Shown piece by piece: positions 5,683 to 8,359 of a DNA stretch of 8,359 bases (position 1 is the stretch's first letter; each line of letters begins with the position of its first letter). Both the position numbers and the translations under genes were made by a program. The notes under the pieces are model-generated. The model did not search any database. It saw only the letters and a list, made by a program, of their open reading frames with translations, and was not told the DNA's origin. The DNA comes from Alphaproteobacteria bacterium (lineage in GTDB: Bacteria; Pseudomonadota; Alphaproteobacteria; UBA7887): the NCBI GenBank assembly GCA_028289725.1, contig JANQOH010000251.1, positions 1 to 8,359 on the forward strand, read 5' to 3'.

Positions 5683-6687
5683 CTAAGCGTTTACGGCTGG
5701 TATTATTTTCTCGGCGTAATCGGCAAGGAGTTTTTCATCGTTGCCGTTGTCCATGTAGATGTTGAATTGGGTGACACCGGCGGCTTCGAGCGCTTTCAAT
5801 TTTTCGATATGCGCGTCCGGGTCGCCGAGCACGGCAAAATCGCGCACGATGTCGTCGGTGATGAAATCGAGATACGGGTTGTCGCTTTGACCGTGTTTTG
5901 AGTAGTCGTAACCGCGACGTTTCTCGATGTAAGAGGTGAAGGATTTCGGCAGCATGTCGGTGTCCGCGCCATATTTTTCGACAATGTCGGCGACGTGATT
6001 GCCGACCATGGCCGGATACCATTTGGTTCGCTCGATGCAATCGTCCATTGGGCCGGTCATGGCCGGCGCGGCGGACATGACGCGGAAATTTGACATATCA
6101 CGGCCCGCCGCCTTGCCGGCCGCGATCGCTTGATCCGCCAACCATTTGCAAATGCCTGGTTCGGCAATCTGCAGGACCAGGCCATCACCGTTTTCGCCGG
6201 CACATTTGAGCGCCATCGGGCCATAGGCCGCGATCCAAACCGGCAGCTCGTATCCGTTGGCCCAACTGAACTGGACAGGCTCCGGCACATCGTCATATGT
6301 GACCGCCTCGCCGCGGACCATGGCTTTGATTTTGTGAGTGAATTCGGCGACGCGCGCGAGCGGCGCGGGCTTCAAGCCCATGACGCGGACGGCGCTGTCG
6401 CCGCGCCCAACACAGATATCGAAACGGCCGCCCGATTGAACCGCCAGAGAGCCGAACATCGAGGCGGCAAGCGACCAATCACGCGTGTTGGGATTGGTGA
6501 CGCACGGCCCAAACCGCATCGTCTTGGTGTGCTCGATGCACATGGCCATGGGAATGAAACTCTCGCGCCATAGGATGTGGCTGTCGTAAAACCAGCAATA
6601 GGTGAAACCGGCCTCTTCCGCCTGGCGAACCAAATATCGCGTGCGGTCCGGCTTCGCAGAACCCTTGAAACAGATGGCGAAATCCAT
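5683..6687 (-). CDS. LLM-class flavin/F420-dependent oxidoreductase (TIGR03842-like)
   Basis: A 334-residue luciferase-like (bacterial luciferase TIM-barrel) oxidoreductase. It starts with MDFAICFKGS and continues with AEEAGFTYCWFYDSHILWRE (24-42), GPCVTNPNTRD (60-70), RFDICVGRGDSAVRVMG (88-104), AYGPMALKCAGENGDGL (154-170) and, near the end, VLGDPDAHIEKLKALEAAGVTQFNIY (286-311). This order and length match the TIGR03842 group annotated as F420-dependent, though FMN use is equally possible without evidence that the host makes F420. Members sit in varied catabolic clusters, sometimes with hydantoin or pyrimidine genes. AGGGA lies 8 bases before the ATG. The gene is divergent from a racemase-family gene with 96 bases between starts, so the two may share control and perhaps a pathway. 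The substrate is unknown. Confidence 0.88.
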   Translation of the reverse strand: MDFAICFKGSAKPDRTRYLVRQAEEAGFTYCWFYDSHILWRESFIPMAMCIEHTKTMRFGPCVTNPNTRDWSLAASMFGSLAVQSGGRFDICVGRGDSAVRVMGLKPAPLARVAEFTHKIKAMVRGEAVTYDDVPEPVQFSWANGYELPVWIAAYGPMALKCAGENGDGLVLQIAEPGICKWLADQAIAAGKAAGRDMSNFRVMSAAPAMTGPMDDCIERTKWYPAMVGNHVADIVEKYGADTDMLPKSFTSYIEKRRGYDYSKHGQSDNPYLDFITDDIVRDFAVLGDPDAHIEKLKALEAAGVTQFNIYMDNGNDEKLLADYAEKIIPAVNA

Positions 6688-6783
6688 GAGTCATTCCCTT
6701 CTCTCCGCGGGCGCACCTAACAAGCGCGGCCGCGTGCGATTAGAGCATTATTTCCCCACCCTCGCCTATTGAAGGATCGGACC

Positions 6784-7461
6784 ATGCACCTTGGATTGAT
6801 CGGCGGCATTGGGCCCGCCGCGACCGAATATTACTATCGCGGCCTCGTGCGCCGCCATGCAGAGGCGGATCAGCAGCTGGAGCTGACGGTCGCCCATGCG
6901 CAGATTGCCGATTTGGTTCGCAACCAGACGACGGGGCAAGCGAAGGCTCAAGCCGAGATCTTTGCCGCGCTGATTGCGCGCTTGAAAGCAGCCGGCGCGG
7001 AGATTGCCGCGGTCACGTCGCTCGGCGGTCATTTTTGCATCCAGGAACTCGAGGCGATCTCGCCGCTGCCTCTGGCCAACCTCGTTACCGCCGTCAGCGA
7101 ATATGTCGATGATAAAAAGCTCAAGCGCGTCGGGCTGATCGGGACGCGGCTCGTCATGGAAACCGGCGTCTATGGCAGTTTGCCGGCGGGCCGGTTCGCG
7201 TCACCGCAAGGCGATGACTTACAGGCGACCCACGACGCCTATGTCGGTATGGCGCTCAAAGGTGAAGCGACAGAAGCTCAGCGCGAATTGTTCTTCCGCG
7301 TGGGCCGTCAGCTCGTGAGAGAGCAAGGCGCCGATGCCGTTCTCCTCGCCGGAACCGACTTGTTTCTCGCGTATGACGGACATGAGCCCGGTTTTCCGGT
7401 GATCGATAGCGCCGATGTTCACATCGACGCGCTCTTCAGGAAATCTACCGGGTTGTCATAG
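6784..7461 (+). CDS. Asp/Glu racemase-family protein lacking both catalytic cysteines
   Basis: A 225-residue protein of the aspartate/glutamate racemase superfamily. The N-terminus MHLGLIGGIGPAATEYYY is the family's glycine-rich opening, and a second similar strand VGLIGTRLVMETG (116-128) marks the second half of the pseudo-duplicated fold. The first catalytic cysteine, normally in a CNTAH-like motif, is replaced by Ser79 in VTSLGGHF (77-84), with His83 kept. The second, normally in GCTE, is replaced by Gly190 in LAGTDLF (188-194). Cys85 is the only nearby cysteine. Two-base cysteine racemisation is therefore unlikely; a different reaction or a binding role is possible. AAGGA lies 7 bases before the ATG at 6784; the frame extends upstream only through a TTG at 6769. 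Its stop codon abuts that of the convergent channel gene. Confidence 0.85.
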   Translation: MHLGLIGGIGPAATEYYYRGLVRRHAEADQQLELTVAHAQIADLVRNQTTGQAKAQAEIFAALIARLKAAGAEIAAVTSLGGHFCIQELEAISPLPLANLVTAVSEYVDDKKLKRVGLIGTRLVMETGVYGSLPAGRFASPQGDDLQATHDAYVGMALKGEATEAQRELFFRVGRQLVREQGADAVLLAGTDLFLAYDGHEPGFPVIDSADVHIDALFRKSTGLS

Positions 7462-8241
7462 CTGGACGACGAACAGCAGTTGCGGCGCGAACTCGTTGAC
7501 GCCCTCGACGTTGAATTTGTTGCGGATGATGCTGAACTCCGTGCCGAGGTGATATTTCCCGGGCTGATCGAAGAGCAAATGGCCGATATCGAGGCGGAGC
7601 TGCGGTTGGGTGATGATAGTAAACGATTGCTGATCGCTGCGTCCGCCGCGCACATCGAGGAACCCGCTGAATCGGAGCAGCCTCACATCCCCGTCTTTGA
7701 TGATCGGCATGTTCCACACGAACGTGCCTTGATAGGTGGTCTTGAGATCGCGGTCGCGCCCATCGCGAAACGTCTCATAGGCCAAGGCATACAAACTGAA
7801 GAGATCGAATCCGGGAACCTTGAGATTGAGGCGGACGCCGGGCAAGAGCGCGCCTGAGGTGTTGCCAATGTTGGCGCCCGCAATCGCCGCCAAGTTCCAG
7901 GACCATTGATCGGACTCGTCGCTCATCAGTTTCGACAAGTCGTATGCGGCATAGACCTCGCCGTAGATCGAGTTCTCCCGGTCACCATCGAGTTCGCGCG
8001 CGAAATCGATGAAGAAGAACAGGTCGCCAGGCTCGAATTTCGTGAAGTGGTTGATCGTGATCGTCCCGACGGCGTTTGTGTCGGGTGCGTTTGAACCGAG
8101 CTTGAACCGGTCGCCCACCAGAAACTGGGCTTCCGTGCGCGTGAATAGGCCAAACTTTCGGTCGTCCTCGCCTTCCTCGGCCGCCAGCGCGCTGGTGAAT
8201 ACAACCGCGACCATCATGCCGGCCACCCAGCCGGTGCGCAT
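7456..8241 (-). CDS. Tsx/OmpK-like outer-membrane channel
   Basis: A 261-residue exported beta-barrel protein. The start has a Sec signal peptide: MRTG, a hydrophobic core WVAGMMVAVVFTSALA (5-20), and probable cleavage before AEEGEDDR. The mature part is a run of alternating polar and aromatic strands with the Tsx/OmpK flavour: FLVGDRFKLGS (40-50), GDLFFFIDFARELDGDRENSIYGEVY (72-97), then ALLPGVRLNLKV and a C-terminal NEFAPQLLFVVQL. Tsx proteins form nucleoside channels in the outer membrane; the substrate here is unproven. The chain ends in Leu instead of the usual Phe or Trp. A GTG at 8268 with a strong AAGGGGGG site 6 bases upstream is a good alternative start, adding nine residues. Readings further upstream cross a terminator. 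It overlaps the racemase-family gene tail-to-tail by 6 bases. Confidence 0.78.
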   Translation of the reverse strand: MRTGWVAGMMVAVVFTSALAAEEGEDDRKFGLFTRTEAQFLVGDRFKLGSNAPDTNAVGTITINHFTKFEPGDLFFFIDFARELDGDRENSIYGEVYAAYDLSKLMSDESDQWSWNLAAIAGANIGNTSGALLPGVRLNLKVPGFDLFSLYALAYETFRDGRDRDLKTTYQGTFVWNMPIIKDGDVRLLRFSGFLDVRGGRSDQQSFTIITQPQLRLDIGHLLFDQPGKYHLGTEFSIIRNKFNVEGVNEFAPQLLFVVQL

Positions 8242-8289
8242 CGCGTCCCGTAGCGTCACCCCAAGCACGACTATCCCCCCTTCGCTCAC

Positions 8290-8318
8290 CTTATTGAGGT
8301 TGGGTGACCAATCGGCAA
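8290..8318 (-). promoter_or_regulatory. Candidate promoter of the Tsx-like gene
   Basis: On the minus strand TTGCCG (8318-8313) and AATAAG (8295-8290) are 17 bases apart; each matches 4 of 6 consensus positions. The predicted start is about 15-20 bases before the GTG at 8268, or about 45 before the ATG at 8241. It sits immediately after the terminator of the upstream gene, which supports independent transcription of the channel gene. Confidence 0.4.
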
Positions 8319-8321
8319 AAC

Positions 8322-8351
8322 AAAAAGGCTGAATCCTCAAGATCCAGCCTT
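8322..8351 (-). terminator. Intrinsic terminator of a minus-strand gene beyond the right edge
   Basis: Read on the minus strand, an 11-bp stem (8351-8341 pairing with 8335-8325, with one G-U pair) closes a 5-base loop TTGAG. It is followed directly by TTTTTGTTTT. On the plus strand the hairpin has no T-run after it, so it acts on minus-strand transcripts. It therefore ends a gene located to the right of the window. Confidence 0.82.
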
Positions 8352-8359
8352 GCATGGCC

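Noticed and set aside
6130..6573. 147-codon open frame antisense to the LLM oxidoreductase
   Set aside because: The opposite strand encodes a full-length, motif-rich oxidoreductase; this frame has no recognisable domain.
7480..7857. 125-codon open frame antisense to the Tsx-like gene
   Set aside because: It is acidic and low-complexity, shows no domain, and is fully covered by a convincing exported barrel protein on the other strand.
1..8359. CRISPR array, tRNA/rRNA, insertion sequence or prophage
   Set aside because: No regularly spaced repeats, cloverleaf-like segments, transposase or phage-type products, or terminal inverted repeats were seen. The only long-range similarity is between the two MerR-type operators.

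Overview
The window is a stretch of GC-rich chromosome, most likely from an alphaproteobacterium. The protein flavour supports this: an OxyR, a short cation diffusion facilitator (CDF) paired with a MerR regulator, a TIGR03842-type luciferase-like oxidoreductase and a DUF2061 protein. The order is not resolved. I see no tRNA, rRNA, insertion sequence, phage gene or CRISPR array. Genes are closely packed, and no gene-free gap exceeds about 145 bases.

Layout, left to right. (1) The N-terminal 66 codons of a Tat-exported DUF411 protein run off the left edge on the minus strand. In front of it is a MerR/CueR-type operator-promoter with the diagnostic 19-bp spacer. (2) A two-pass membrane protein of STM3941 type (minus) is divergent from a membrane-anchored alpha/beta hydrolase (plus). 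(3) oxyR (minus) and dps (plus) are divergent across an AT-rich control region with nested palindromes. (4) A small DUF2061 membrane protein (plus) follows. (5) A CDF-type metal exporter (minus) is divergent from a metal-sensing MerR regulator (plus), across a second 19-bp-spacer operator. (6) A GFA-fold zinc protein and a TIGR03842-like LLM oxidoreductase lie on the minus strand. (7) An Asp/Glu racemase-family protein (plus) lacks both usual catalytic cysteines. Its stop codon abuts tail-to-tail the stop of (8) a Tsx/OmpK-like outer-membrane channel (minus). A strong intrinsic terminator at the right edge belongs to a further minus-strand gene outside the window.

The left two thirds reads as a metal and peroxide defence neighbourhood: a DUF411 protein of copper-associated type, OxyR with both redox cysteines, a Dps with an intact ferroxidase centre, and a CDF exporter with its MerR sensor. 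The two MerR-type operators, 4.3 kb apart, match at 23 of 28 compared positions, so they may be read by the same or closely related regulators. The right third looks metabolic (LLM oxidoreductase, racemase-like protein, outer-membrane channel), but the substrate cannot be told from sequence alone. I do not see a clearly new multi-gene system. The best leads are the paired MerR-type operators, the cysteine-less racemase relative and the oxyR-dps control region.
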